Source of the DNA: Burkholderia diffusa
GTDB lineage: Bacteria > Pseudomonadota > Gammaproteobacteria > Burkholderiales > Burkholderiaceae
Direction of reading: 5' to 3'
Assembly (NCBI RefSeq): GCF_902499115.1
Contig: NZ_CABVPN010000030.1
Span: forward strand, 1-64,000
Length of the DNA: 64,000 nucleotides
Shown: positions 18,658 to 27,014 of the stretch, piece after piece
Numbering within the stretch: the first letter of the stretch is position 1
How the letters are laid out: every line of letters begins with the position of its first letter
Program-made: the position numbers and the translations under genes
Notes under the pieces: generated by a model
What the model was told of the DNA's origin: nothing
Database searches by the model: none
Seen by the model: only the letters and a program-made list of their open reading frames with translations

Positions 18658-21600
18658 TTACTTCGCGACGACGACCGGAATTCCCTTCAACATGCCGGCG
18701 CCCTTCATCTCGTCGAGCGCGTGCTGCACGGCCGCGCTCGTCGCCGCGTCGATGCCGAGCTGCAGCGCGAGCTCGCGCTCCGCGCGCTTCACGCCGGCCA
18801 GGTTGCGCACCTTCACGTGACCGAAGCCGCGCACGCGGGCGTGCAGGTCGGCCAGTTGCGTGACCTGCGCCGCATTGCCGGTGGTCGTCGCAGCGAGCGC
18901 GCGCGTGAGCGTCGTCTCGTAGTCGTCCGCGAGCGCGCGCTCCATCCTGCGCTCGACGGTGCGGCCGAACGGATCGAGCCACGTGCCGCGCAGGCTGCGC
19001 ACACGCGCCAGCATGCCGAACACCGGCCACATCCACTGGCCGAACACGCGCTTCTTCGGCACGCTGCCGTCGCGGCCGGCCTTCGCGACCGTCGGCGGCG
19101 CCAGGTTGAACTTCACGCGATACGCCTGCCCCGGCACGCCTTCGAACTGCGCCTCGAGCGCCGTGCGGAACGCGTCGTCCGTGAAAAGCCGCGCGACCTC
19201 GTATTCGTCCTTCACCGCGAGCAGCCGGTAGAACGTCGTGGCGACCGCGCGTGTCAGCGCGTCGTCGCCCTTCGCGGCGGCCGCGTTCACGAGCGCACGG
19301 TACCGCTCGACGTAACGCGCGCCGCCATATGCCTCGAGACGCGCTTCGCGATCGGCGATCAGTTCGGCAAGCGTTTCCGCCGCGGCGTGCGCGGCCACCG
19401 CGTGACGCGCGTTCCACAACGCATCGAGGCCCGCCGCATCGCCGGCCGCCATTCGGCCGATCGCGAACGCGAGCTTGTTCATCGGCACCGCGACGTTGTT
19501 CAGCTCGATCGCGCGCATCATCGCGGCGAGCGACACCGGCACGAGGCCGAGCTGCCATGCGTAGCCGAGCATCAGGATGTTCGCGCCGATCGAATCGCCG
19601 AGGAATTTCGCGGCGAGCGCCTGAGCGTCGCAGCTCGACAGGTAGCCTTCACCGGCCGCATGGTGCATTTTTTCGAGCAGCGCATCCGCGTGCAGGTTCG
19701 CGTCGGGGTTCTGCACGAACGACGCGTTCGGAATCCTGTGCGTGTTGACGACGATCCGCGTGCGCTCATGACGCACCGTCTGCAGCGCCTCGGCGCTCGC
19801 GCCGACGACCATGTCGCACGCGAGCAGCACGTCGGCCTGCTGCGTGTCGATGCGCACCTGGTTGAGCCACCGGTCGCTCGACGCGATCCGCACGAACGAC
19901 AGCACCGAACCGCCCTTCTGCGCGAAGCCCATGAAGTCGAGCACCGACGCGCTCTTGCCTTCGAGGTGCGCGGCCATGCTGATCAGCGCGCCGACCGTCA
20001 CGACGCCGGTGCCGCCCACGCCCGTGACGAGCATGTCGTACGGCGCCGCGTCGAGATGCGTCGCGGGCACCGGCAGCGCGTCGACGCGCACGGCGAGCGC
20101 CGCCTCGTCGAACGCCGCGCCCGCGGCCTTCTTCAACGCCGCGCCTTCGACCGTCACGAAGCTCGGGCAGAAACCGTTCACGCATGAGTAATCCTTGTTG
20201 CACGACGACTGATCGATGCGGCGCTTGCGGCCGAGCGGCGTCTCGAGCGGCTCGACCGACAGGCAGTTCGACTGCACGCCGCAGTCGCCGCAGCCTTCGC
20301 ATACCGCGTCGTTGATGAACAGGCGCTTGTCCGGGTCGGGGAACTCGCCCTTCTTGCGGCGGCGGCGCTTCTCGGCCGCGCAGGTCTGGTCGTAGATCAG
20401 CACGGTGACGCCCGGCGTCTCGCGCAGCTCGCGCTGCACCGCGTCGAGTTCGCTGCGGTGATGGAACGTCGTGCCCTTCGGGAACAGGCCGTGATGGCCG
20501 TCGTACTTCTCCGGTTCGTCGGACACCACGACGAAGCGCGACACGCCTTCCGCCTCGACCTGCCGTGCGATCTGCGGCACCGAGATGCTGCCGTCGACCG
20601 GCTGGCCGCCCGTCATCGCGACCGCGTCGTTGTAGAGGATCTTGTACGTGATGTTCGCTTTCGCGGCGACGGCCTGGCGAATCGCGAGGATGCCCGAGTG
20701 GAAGTAGGTGCCGTCGCCGAGGTTCTGGAACACGTGCTTCGTGTTGGTGAACATCGCGTGCGCGGCCCAGTCGACGCCCTCGCCGCCCATCTGGATCAGG
20801 CCCGTCGTGTCGCGCTCCATCCACGACGCCATGAAGTGGCAGCCGATGCCGGCCTGCGCGATCGATCCTTCGGGCACCTTCGTCGACGTGTTGTGCGGGC
20901 AGCCGGAGCAGAAGTACGGCGTGCGCTTCACCGCGTCCGCCTCGTTCGACAGGATCTGCGGCGCGACGAGATCGACGACGCGCTCGCGGCGATCGAGCGC
21001 CGGCTTGTGGCGCGCGAGCCAGGTGGCGAACACCGGCAGAATGCGCGACGGGCGCAGCTCGCCGAGCTCGGACAGCAGGCACACGCCTTCGGCATCGTGC
21101 TTGCCGAGCACGCGCGGGCGCGCACCGTCCGCGCGGTTGTACAGGTAGTCCTTGATCTGCTGCTCGATCACCGGGCCCTTCTCTTCGATGACGAGCACTT
21201 CCGACAGGCCGTCGACGAAGGTTTCGATCCGCGTCATCTCGAGCGGATACGACAGGCCGACCTTGTAGATCCGCACGCCGGCCGCTTCCAGGTCGGCGAC
21301 GGTGAGGTCGAGCCGGCGCAGCGCTTCCATCAGGTCGAGGTGCGCCTTGCCGCACGTGACGATGCCGACGTTCGCGTGCGTGCTCGGCGCGATCCACTTG
21401 TCGATGCTGTTGGTGCGCGCGAAATGGCGCACCGCGTCGAGCTTCGCCGCGAGGCGCGCCTCGATCGTGAGGCTCGGCAGGTCGGGCCAGCGGTTGTGCA
21501 GACCGCCCGACGGCGGCGTAAAGCCCGCTGGCGCCGGCCATTGCGTCTGCAGCGCGTCGAGATCGACGGTCGAGCCCGACTCGACGGTCTCCGAGATCGC

Positions 21601-22230
21601 CTTGAAGCCGACCCACGCGCCCGAGAAGCGCGACAGCGCCCAGCCGTACAGCCCGAACTCGAGCATGTCCGCGATGTTCGACGGGTTCACGACCGGCATG
21701 TGCCACGCGATCATCGCGAAGTCGCTCTGGTGCGGCATCGACGACGACACGCAGCCATGGTCATCGCCCGCCACCACCAGCACGCCGCCGTGGGGCGACG
21801 AGCCATATGCGTTGCCGTGCTTCAGCGCGTCGCCGGCGCGGTCGACGCCGGGGCCCTTGCCGTACCACATCGCATACACGCCATCGACGGTGCGCTCCGG
21901 GTCGGCCTCGACGCGCTGCGTGCCGAGCACCGCGGTGCCGCCGAGTTCCTCGTTGATCGCGGGCAGGAAGCGCACGCCGCTGCCGTCGAGCAGCTTCTTC
22001 GCCTTCCATAGCTGCTGGTCGACCATCCCGAGCGGCGAGCCGCGGTAGCCGCTGACGAAGCCGGCCGTGTTCAGGCCCTGCGCGGTATCGGACGCGCGCT
22101 GCATCAGCAGCAGGCGTACCAGCGCCTGCGTGCCGGTCAGGAAGATCCGGCCGCGCGTGGCGGTCAGGTTGTCGGTCAGGCGGTAGTCGGATAGCGCGGG
22201 CGTGCCGTCAACGGGCAGTCGGGCGGTCAT
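18658..22230 (-). CDS. Indolepyruvate ferredoxin oxidoreductase (fused three-domain 2-oxoacid oxidoreductase)
   Basis: Cytosolic enzyme of 1190 aa in which the alpha, beta and gamma parts of 2-ketoacid:ferredoxin oxidoreductases are fused. It oxidatively decarboxylates aryl (indole/phenyl-) or branched pyruvates to acyl-CoA. The N-terminal TPP/pyrimidine domain includes GYRGSPLG and GDDHGCVSS; the central TPP-binding domain has YFCSGCPHNTSTKVPEG and GIGCHFMASW; a Cys-rich patch CEGCGDCGVQSNC with a later CNKDYSCVNGFC binds an iron-sulfur cluster; the C-terminal gamma domain starts near VTGVGGTGVVT. Start 22230 has AGGAGA upstream; longer frames reach 22347 without support. Aromatic amino-acid catabolism is the expected role. 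It is transcribed away from the 2-kb repeat array, so the array lies directly upstream of it. Confidence 0.92.
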   Translation of the reverse strand: MTARLPVDGTPALSDYRLTDNLTATRGRIFLTGTQALVRLLLMQRASDTAQGLNTAGFVSGYRGSPLGMVDQQLWKAKKLLDGSGVRFLPAINEELGGTAVLGTQRVEADPERTVDGVYAMWYGKGPGVDRAGDALKHGNAYGSSPHGGVLVVAGDDHGCVSSSMPHQSDFAMIAWHMPVVNPSNIADMLEFGLYGWALSRFSGAWVGFKAISETVESGSTVDLDALQTQWPAPAGFTPPSGGLHNRWPDLPSLTIEARLAAKLDAVRHFARTNSIDKWIAPSTHANVGIVTCGKAHLDLMEALRRLDLTVADLEAAGVRIYKVGLSYPLEMTRIETFVDGLSEVLVIEEKGPVIEQQIKDYLYNRADGARPRVLGKHDAEGVCLLSELGELRPSRILPVFATWLARHKPALDRRERVVDLVAPQILSNEADAVKRTPYFCSGCPHNTSTKVPEGSIAQAGIGCHFMASWMERDTTGLIQMGGEGVDWAAHAMFTNTKHVFQNLGDGTYFHSGILAIRQAVAAKANITYKILYNDAVAMTGGQPVDGSISVPQIARQVEAEGVSRFVVVSDEPEKYDGHHGLFPKGTTFHHRSELDAVQRELRETPGVTVLIYDQTCAAEKRRRRKKGEFPDPDKRLFINDAVCEGCGDCGVQSNCLSVEPLETPLGRKRRIDQSSCNKDYSCVNGFCPSFVTVEGAALKKAAGAAFDEAALAVRVDALPVPATHLDAAPYDMLVTGVGGTGVVTVGALISMAAHLEGKSASVLDFMGFAQKGGSVLSFVRIASSDRWLNQVRIDTQQADVLLACDMVVGASAEALQTVRHERTRIVVNTHRIPNASFVQNPDANLHADALLEKMHHAAGEGYLSSCDAQALAAKFLGDSIGANILMLGYAWQLGLVPVSLAAMMRAIELNNVAVPMNKLAFAIGRMAAGDAAGLDALWNARHAVAAHAAAETLAELIADREARLEAYGGARYVERYRALVNAAAAKGDDALTRAVATTFYRLLAVKDEYEVARLFTDDAFRTALEAQFEGVPGQAYRVKFNLAPPTVAKAGRDGSVPKKRVFGQWMWPVFGMLARVRSLRGTWLDPFGRTVERRMERALADDYETTLTRALAATTTGNAAQVTQLADLHARVRGFGHVKVRNLAGVKRAERELALQLGIDAATSAAVQHALDEMKGAGMLKGIPVVVAK

Positions 22231-22565
22231 GGGGGATGTCTCCTGATTGTGTGTTCTGGGCTGCGCATCGGGGGCGTCGGGCGACGCCGGCCGGGCCAAC
22301 TGGATGCCTCTATTTTTTCGCGGGAGGACGAGAAAGTTTTTTCTCATCTTGCTCGAACGGCGCCGGAGCGAGAAAAACTGCGCAGGATTTGGCCGGGAAT
22401 TGAGAGAGTTTTCGCGCGGAGCGGCGGACGGCTTCTGGAGGCATCTCGGCGTGGGCGATGCGGTTGCCTCGAAAACGCGGGGATAGGCGGGAGGCCGCCC
22501 GCGGGCGCGGCGGTGTGCGCTCGCGGGCCGTGCGGCAAGGGTTCGCGCGGCGGAACAGGCGCGTC
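22231..22565. other. Upstream region of the oxidoreductase, left edge of the repeat array
   Basis: No gene is visible. The part next to the oxidoreductase start is A+T-richer than its surroundings (about 22308-22350) and likely holds the minus-strand promoter. The first repeat unit starts at 22566. Confidence 0.5.
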
Positions 22566-22886
22566 CTCACCCATCGGATGCACAGCGTTCCGATTGGTCG
22601 CAGATGCGGGATGTCCACAATGCCGGGGACTGCGAGCGAAACGGGCGGGCGCGCTCACCGGTCGATTGCACAGGGTTTCGAGTCGCGTCGGCGGCCGGAT
22701 GTCCACACCTCGATCGGCCCGCGGTTCGAGCGGATGCCGGCGCTCACCGTTGAAATCCACAGCAAGGCGAGTCGATGTCGGCGGGAGATATCCACACCGC
22801 CCGATGCCTGTCCGGCCGCGGCGACGCTCGCTCTCACCTGTCGGATGCACAGATTTGCGACTCGGTTCGGCGGTGCGATATCCACA
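22566..22886 (+). repeat. Paired-box repeat array, block 1 (four forward units)
   Basis: Units at 22566-22619, 22654-22707, 22743-22796 and 22833-22886, each 54 bp. Starts are 88, 89 and 90 bp apart. Every unit reads CTCACC, ten bases, CACAG, about 30 bases with a TTCGAGT-like centre, then a TRTCCACA box; the distance between the two CACA boxes is 35 bp in all four. The 35-bp gaps between units are variable. The period is not a multiple of three, and the frames crossing it show no coding character, so it is non-coding. Confidence 0.9.
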
Positions 22887-23079
22887 CCGCTGTCCGCCCG
22901 TGCGTTGCTCCGGAGCGCGGTCCGCTCGTCGCGGCAATGCAAGCGCGGGTCCTGCGAGCGCGTGTCGGGTGCCGCGGCCGGCTTCGGCGCGGATGGGGGC
23001 GTCCGTGCGCGAGCCCTGACGAGGCTTTGGGGTTCATCGATACATGCCGTCGCGCGGCCGAACGAGGCGCAGGTCCGCG

Positions 23080-23460
23080 TGTGGACATCACCACCACCAG
23101 ACACTAAAAACCCTGTGAATTTCGATGGTGAGCACCGGCACGCGATCGAACGAGGATGTCGATTCAGGTGTGGACAACCCAACCCGCGACGACTCGAAAC
23201 GCTGTGAAATTCGACGGTGAGCGGCAATCGTCGACCAAACGAGAGCGCCGATTCCTGTGTGAACAGCGCGATCCACGACGACTCGAAACGCTGTGAATTC
23301 CGACGGTGAGCGGTGGCACGGCGATCGAACGAGGACGCCGCCCCGGGTGCGGACAGCCCGACCCACGACCACTCCAAACGCTGTGAAATTCGACGGTGAG
23401 CGTCGGCACGCTATCGCACGCAGTCGCCGCACGCAGTCGCCGATTCAGGCGTGAACAGCA
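23080..23460 (-). repeat. Paired-box repeat array, block 2 (four inverted units plus a remnant)
   Basis: Units at 23080-23132, 23169-23221, 23258-23310 and 23348-23400 read on the minus strand, each 53 bp and 89, 89 and 90 bp apart; the distance between boxes is 34 bp. Here the gaps between units are also conserved (CCTCGTTCGATCG-like), so this block looks like a younger tandem expansion. A fifth, partial unit with the GATTCAGGCGTGAACAG end is left at about 23442-23458. Confidence 0.9.
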
Positions 23461-23530
23461 GCGCCCGCAGCCCCGCCGAGGCCGCGAGATCCGGCCTCAC
23501 ACCGACGCGGCCGAACAGCACGCGCCCGCC

Positions 23531-24197
23531 CTCACCGCTGAAATACACAGCACGTCGACTGGTTCCGGCGACCGGATATCCACATCGCGGCACACACTCG
23601 AATGAAACGCGCGATCGCGAGTGCGGTTAGAATGCGCGACCCTCGAAGCCGCAGTCGACGATCAGAAACCGGCGCACGAGCCGACGCCCGGTCCGACCGG
23701 TCGCCGACGCTCACCATTGAAATACACAGCGATTCGAGTGAAGCCTGCGGCAGGATATCCACACCATGATGCGGGTGCGGACCTGTCGACGATCCGCGCA
23801 CGCCGTTAGAATGCGCGGCGTTCCGGATTGTGCGCGACGCCCTGAAAGTCCGCACCAGGCAAGTCTCACGTGCAATCGGGCGACGGCGCTCACCGTTCCA
23901 GCGCACAGCTTTTTTCGTCGTCGGGAACCCGGTTGTCCACACCCCGCCTCGCGCATCGGGCCGCACGAGGTCGCACTCACCGGTGAAATGCACAGCGTGC
24001 CGAGTGGTTCCGGGGCCCGGATATCCACAACCGCCCCGGCGCGAAGATTTGCCGTCGGCGCATCGGCAACGTCGGTTCACGGCCCTGCCGGCGATCGGCG
24101 TCAAATGCCGGAAAACCCCGCAAATTCGGCCTCCGGCGGCACGCTCACCGTTCGAATCCACAGCATTTCGAGTGAACCGCGCGGCCGGTTGTCCACA
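23531..24197 (+). repeat. Paired-box repeat array, block 3 (five forward units)
   Basis: Units at 23531-23584, 23710-23763, 23889-23941, 23976-24029 and 24144-24197. Starts are 179, 179, 87 and 168 bp apart, that is one or two times the basic register. The first two intervals also share the 13-mer GTTAGAATGCGCG (23626 and 23805, 179 bp apart). Box spacing is 35 bp except 34 in the third unit. The block ends 35 bp before the acetyltransferase stop codon. Confidence 0.88.
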
Positions 24198-24231
24198 TTC
24201 GCTCCGCAGCCGGCGGCGCCCGCAAGCGCCC

Positions 24232-24789
24232 TCACTCGGCAATCGAACGGATGATCCGCGCCGGGTTTCCGCCGACCAGCGTATTCGGTGGAACGTCGCG
24301 CGTCACGACGGAACCCGCGCCGACAACCGAGTTCTCGCCAACCGACACGCCGCCGATGATCGTCGCGCCCGCGCCGATCCACACATTGCGCCCGATCGCG
24401 ATCGGCCGGGCGACGACTGCGTCGCGTCGGCGGGATGGCTCGAGCGGATGGCCCGACGTGATGAGGCTGACGTTCGGGCCGATCATCACGTCGTCGCCAA
24501 TATCGAGGCCGCCGAGGTCGTAGAATGTGCAGTTCTGGTTGACGAATACATTGCGGCCGATCCGCGTATCGGCGCCGCCCGTTGCGTAGAACGGCGGGAT
24601 CAGCAGGAAGCCGTCGTCCATCGGCTTGCCGATCAGTTCCCCGAACAATGCCCGGACTTCGTCCGCATCGTCGAACGTCAGACGGTTGAGCCGCGTCGTG
24701 ATCGCCATCGTCCGCTGGAGCTCCGTGCGCATCGCAGCCGATTGCGGCGTGCGCCGGGGAATGATCGTGGTGCGATCGTCGTTCGCCAT
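24232..24789 (-). CDS. Maltose/galactoside-type O-acetyltransferase (left-handed beta-helix)
   Basis: Acetyl-CoA-dependent sugar O-acetyltransferase of the LbH_MAT/GAT (LacA/NodL) family, 185 aa. After a short N-terminal helix (DDADEVRALFGELIG) come the hexapeptide repeats: IGRNVFVNQNCTFYD, IGDDVMIGPNVSLITSGHP with the catalytic His, IGRNVWIGAGATIIGGVSVG, and the end NTLVGGNPARIIRSI. Length is typical. It is monocistronic on the minus strand; its 3' end abuts the repeat array. Acceptor sugar unknown. Confidence 0.92.
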   Translation of the reverse strand: MANDDRTTIIPRRTPQSAAMRTELQRTMAITTRLNRLTFDDADEVRALFGELIGKPMDDGFLLIPPFYATGGADTRIGRNVFVNQNCTFYDLGGLDIGDDVMIGPNVSLITSGHPLEPSRRRDAVVARPIAIGRNVWIGAGATIIGGVSVGENSVVGAGSVVTRDVPPNTLVGGNPARIIRSIAE

Positions 24790-25199
24790 TCGTTGATGTG
24801 CTCCGTATGCGATCGAACCGGCACGCTGCGCATCACGCAGCGCCTGACTCGCCGAATGCGATCGCCTGGCCTTGAATTCAATCTACTCGTTCGACCCGCT
24901 GGGTGGCCGACTTTCGTGTTTCGCGTCCCGTCGACGACCATCGTCCGGGCTCGCGCGACCAGCCGCCGACTCTGCCGTCGGACCCGCGTGGTCGCGGCCG
25001 CGTCGGTCGGGCATTCATCCGTCAATTCACGACTAGTTCATTAATAACTAGTTATTTCATGAACTTCGGCAGCACCTGGCTTTGCGCGGAACTCGCTACC
25101 AGATTCCAGCTTCCACCTTCCGCCCCTGTCCGAACCTCTCCCGCTCGGGTACGCTTGAGCATCCACCGAACGACACGCACACCGATACGCGGAGGCGCG
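24790..25199. other. Divergent gap, acetyltransferase / GST
   Basis: No gene was recognised in these 410 bp. The only distinctive part is a short A+T-rich palindrome at 25036-25064, listed separately, and the GGAGG ribosome-binding site at 25191-25195. Confidence 0.55.
25036..25064. promoter_or_regulatory. A+T-rich palindrome, likely operator
   Basis: The perfect 14-bp palindrome AATAACTAGTTATT (25043-25056) is bracketed by GTTCAT (25036-25041) and its complement ATGAAC (25059-25064), giving a near-perfect 29-bp dyad. ACTAGT also occurs just to the left (25032-25037). It lies about 135 bp upstream of the GST start. Such dyads in GC-rich genomes are commonly operators of dimeric regulators such as the MarR, TetR or LysR families; the cognate protein is unknown. 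Confidence 0.55.
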
Positions 25200-25814
25200 A
25201 TGAAGCTCTACTACTGGCCGAAGACCCGGGCATTCCGGGCGCTGTGGATGCTGGAGGAAATCGGCGCCGTCTACGAGCTCGTGCCGATCGACCTGCGTTC
25301 GCACGAACAGGGCAGCGACGCGTTCGTCCAGGTCAATCCGATGGCCAAGCTGCCCGCGCTCGACGACGGCAGCGAACCGTTCGCCGAATCCGGTGCCGTG
25401 CTGCTCTATCTCGCCGATCGCTGCCCGGGCGCCGGGCTCGGCATCGCGCCGGACGATCCGCTGCGTGGCCGCTTCCTGCAGTGGATGTTCTTCACGTCCA
25501 CCTGCCTCGAACCCGCGATGGCCGAGAAATTCACCGGCGCGTCGGGCAATCCGGTCGCCTTCGGCTGGGGCAACATCACGCGCGTGCAGCGTGCACTCGC
25601 GCAAACGCTCGCTCACAATCGCTGGCTCGTCGGCGATCATTTCACTGCGGCCGACCTGTTGCTCGCCAGCACGCTGAAGACCGCGTTCGACGCGCACCTG
25701 CTGCCGCACGAAGGCGTGCTCGGCGACTATGTCGCGCGCGCCGAGGATCGCGACGGCCATCGCCGCGCGGTCGTGGTCGAACAGCGGGAAGCGGCGCGTC
25801 TGCTGCATGCGTGA
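25200..25814 (+). CDS. Glutathione S-transferase family protein
   Basis: Cytosolic GST-fold protein of 204 aa. The thioredoxin-like N-terminal domain has MKLYYWPKTRAFRALWMLEE with the probable catalytic Ser/Thr/Arg region at the start of helix 1, the cis-Pro segment VNPMAKLPAL and the ESGAVLLYLAD glutathione-binding motif. The helical C-terminal domain includes the N-capping WLVGDHFTAADLLLAS. Start 25200 has GGAGG five bases upstream; longer frames back to 24903 run through the operator region and are not credible. Conjugates or reduces electrophiles; substrate unknown. Possibly controlled through the palindrome upstream. Confidence 0.92.
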   Translation: MKLYYWPKTRAFRALWMLEEIGAVYELVPIDLRSHEQGSDAFVQVNPMAKLPALDDGSEPFAESGAVLLYLADRCPGAGLGIAPDDPLRGRFLQWMFFTSTCLEPAMAEKFTGASGNPVAFGWGNITRVQRALAQTLAHNRWLVGDHFTAADLLLASTLKTAFDAHLLPHEGVLGDYVARAEDRDGHRRAVVVEQREAARLLHA

Positions 25815-25827
25815 CGCATGAACGGCA

Positions 25828-25862
25828 CGGCATTCGGTCGCGACAGCCGCGACCGAATGCCG
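25828..25862. terminator. Long hairpin between convergent GST and KirBac genes
   Basis: A perfect 15-bp stem (CGGCATTCGGTCGCG with its complement) and a five-base loop lie between the two convergent stop codons. It lacks a T-run but is symmetric and could act on both transcripts. Confidence 0.55.
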
Positions 25863-25888
25863 GCGACCGTTAGCGCCGGTCGCCGACG

Positions 25889-26857
25889 TCATGCAGCCGA
25901 CCCGGGCGCCTGCGTCGCCGCGTCGGCCCCGACCACCACGCCCGGCGAGCCACGCTCGTCGGTATCGGCATCGACCGGCACGACTTCGTGAAAATGCGTG
26001 TAATCGATGTGCGTGATGCCGCCTTCGTCGTGCATCAGGTCGACATAGCGATGACGCCAGCGGATCTCCGCATGCGCCCATGAGTAGCGCGCCTGCATGA
26101 CTTGCGCGGTCGTCTCGTCGGAACCTTCGATCGTGATCAACAGCGACGCGTCGCGCGCGGCGAGCGACTCGGCGGTCTCGCCGAACAGCGGGCTCGTTTC
26201 GTCGATCACGTGCATCAGGTTCCAGCCGAGCAGGAAGATCGGATGCTCGCTGCGCACGAGCGGCAGGTCGTGGATCTTGCGCAGCGTATAACCCTCGTGC
26301 GTGCCTTCGACGCGCATCAGCCGCAGTTTCGCCTGCGCTTCGGCGATCACGTTCTGGCGCGCATTCGCGGCACGCACCATCAGCGTCATCTTGCCGTTCA
26401 GCGGGCGCACGATCGCGTAACGCGCGAACAGGATCTTCGCCTGCGGCCGCGAGAACCGCGCGAACACGAGGCCGGTCGCCAGCGCGATGCCCGACATCCC
26501 GATGAAGATTTCGAAGGTTGAGACAAGATGCGCATAGACGGTCTGCGGATGCATGTCGCCGTAGCCGACCGTGGCGAGCGTCTCGACGCTGAAGAAGAAT
26601 GCGCCGACGAACCCGGCCGGCGACTGGTTCGCGATCGGCGCGTCGCCGAGCAGGTAAAGCGTCGCGAAGCCGCCGTTGAGCAGCAGGAACAGCACCGCGA
26701 GCGACAGGAAGAATACGGGCCAGCTCACCGTCAGCGCACGGTGATAGAGGTCGCGCCAGCCGAGCGGCGGCATCCCGTAAGCAATCACGGGGCGAGTGCC
26801 CGACCAGAGCTTGCGGCCACGGCCGCGGGAAGCTGGAGAGGACGGATCGACGTTCAT
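25889..26857 (-). CDS. Inward-rectifier potassium channel, KirBac1.1-like
   Basis: Inner-membrane K+ channel of 322 aa. Layout: cytosolic N terminus with slide helix near residues 33-42, TM1 about 45-70, pore helix, selectivity filter TVGYGD at 96-101, TM2 about 108-132, then an immunoglobulin-like cytosolic domain (ARYAIVRPLNGKMTLMVRAANAR onward, SEHPIFLLGWNLMHVIDE, IEGSDETTAQVMQARYSW). From memory it is nearly colinear with B. pseudomallei KirBac1.1, a structurally solved channel, which is a strong clue to the genus. Start 26857 (MNVDP) matches that protein. Monocistronic. Confidence 0.96.
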   Translation of the reverse strand: MNVDPSSPASRGRGRKLWSGTRPVIAYGMPPLGWRDLYHRALTVSWPVFFLSLAVLFLLLNGGFATLYLLGDAPIANQSPAGFVGAFFFSVETLATVGYGDMHPQTVYAHLVSTFEIFIGMSGIALATGLVFARFSRPQAKILFARYAIVRPLNGKMTLMVRAANARQNVIAEAQAKLRLMRVEGTHEGYTLRKIHDLPLVRSEHPIFLLGWNLMHVIDETSPLFGETAESLAARDASLLITIEGSDETTAQVMQARYSWAHAEIRWRHRYVDLMHDEGGITHIDYTHFHEVVPVDADTDERGSPGVVVGADAATQAPGSAA

Positions 26858-26944
26858 CGCGCGAGGCCTGAAGCAGGGAGGCGATGAGCGTAGCACGCGA
26901 AGGCGGTGGCCGGGAATGCGGAGCGGGCGTGACGCGTGACGCGC

Positions 26945-26970
26945 AAAAAAAACGGCCGCATGAGCGGCCG
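26945..26970 (-). terminator. Terminator of the sulfate-binding protein gene
   Basis: Stem CGGCCGC / GCGGCCG with a four-base loop (26953-26970) is followed on the minus strand by eight T residues, 45 bp after the stop codon. Confidence 0.85.
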
Positions 26971-27014
26971 GTTTCGCGGTCAGCTTGACCGCACGCGCGC
27001 GGCGTGCGGCGTGC

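Noticed and set aside
22566..24197. Array considered as a CRISPR
   Set aside because: Units are degenerate, 53-54 bp, contain two separate boxes, change strand midway and have no cas genes nearby.
22566..24197. TTCGAGT in the units as a tRNA T-arm (tRNA-derived repeat)
   Set aside because: No acceptor stem or anticodon arm can be formed around it.
22249..24200. Long open frames through the array on both strands as possible repeat proteins
   Set aside because: Unit spacing of 87-90 bp shifts the frame between units, no ribosome-binding site or stable composition is seen, and opposite-strand frames are equally open as expected in GC-rich DNA.
22231..24231. The array as a replication origin
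   Set aside because: No dnaA, dnaN, parAB or gidA neighbours and no A+T-rich unwinding region; the boxes are imperfect.
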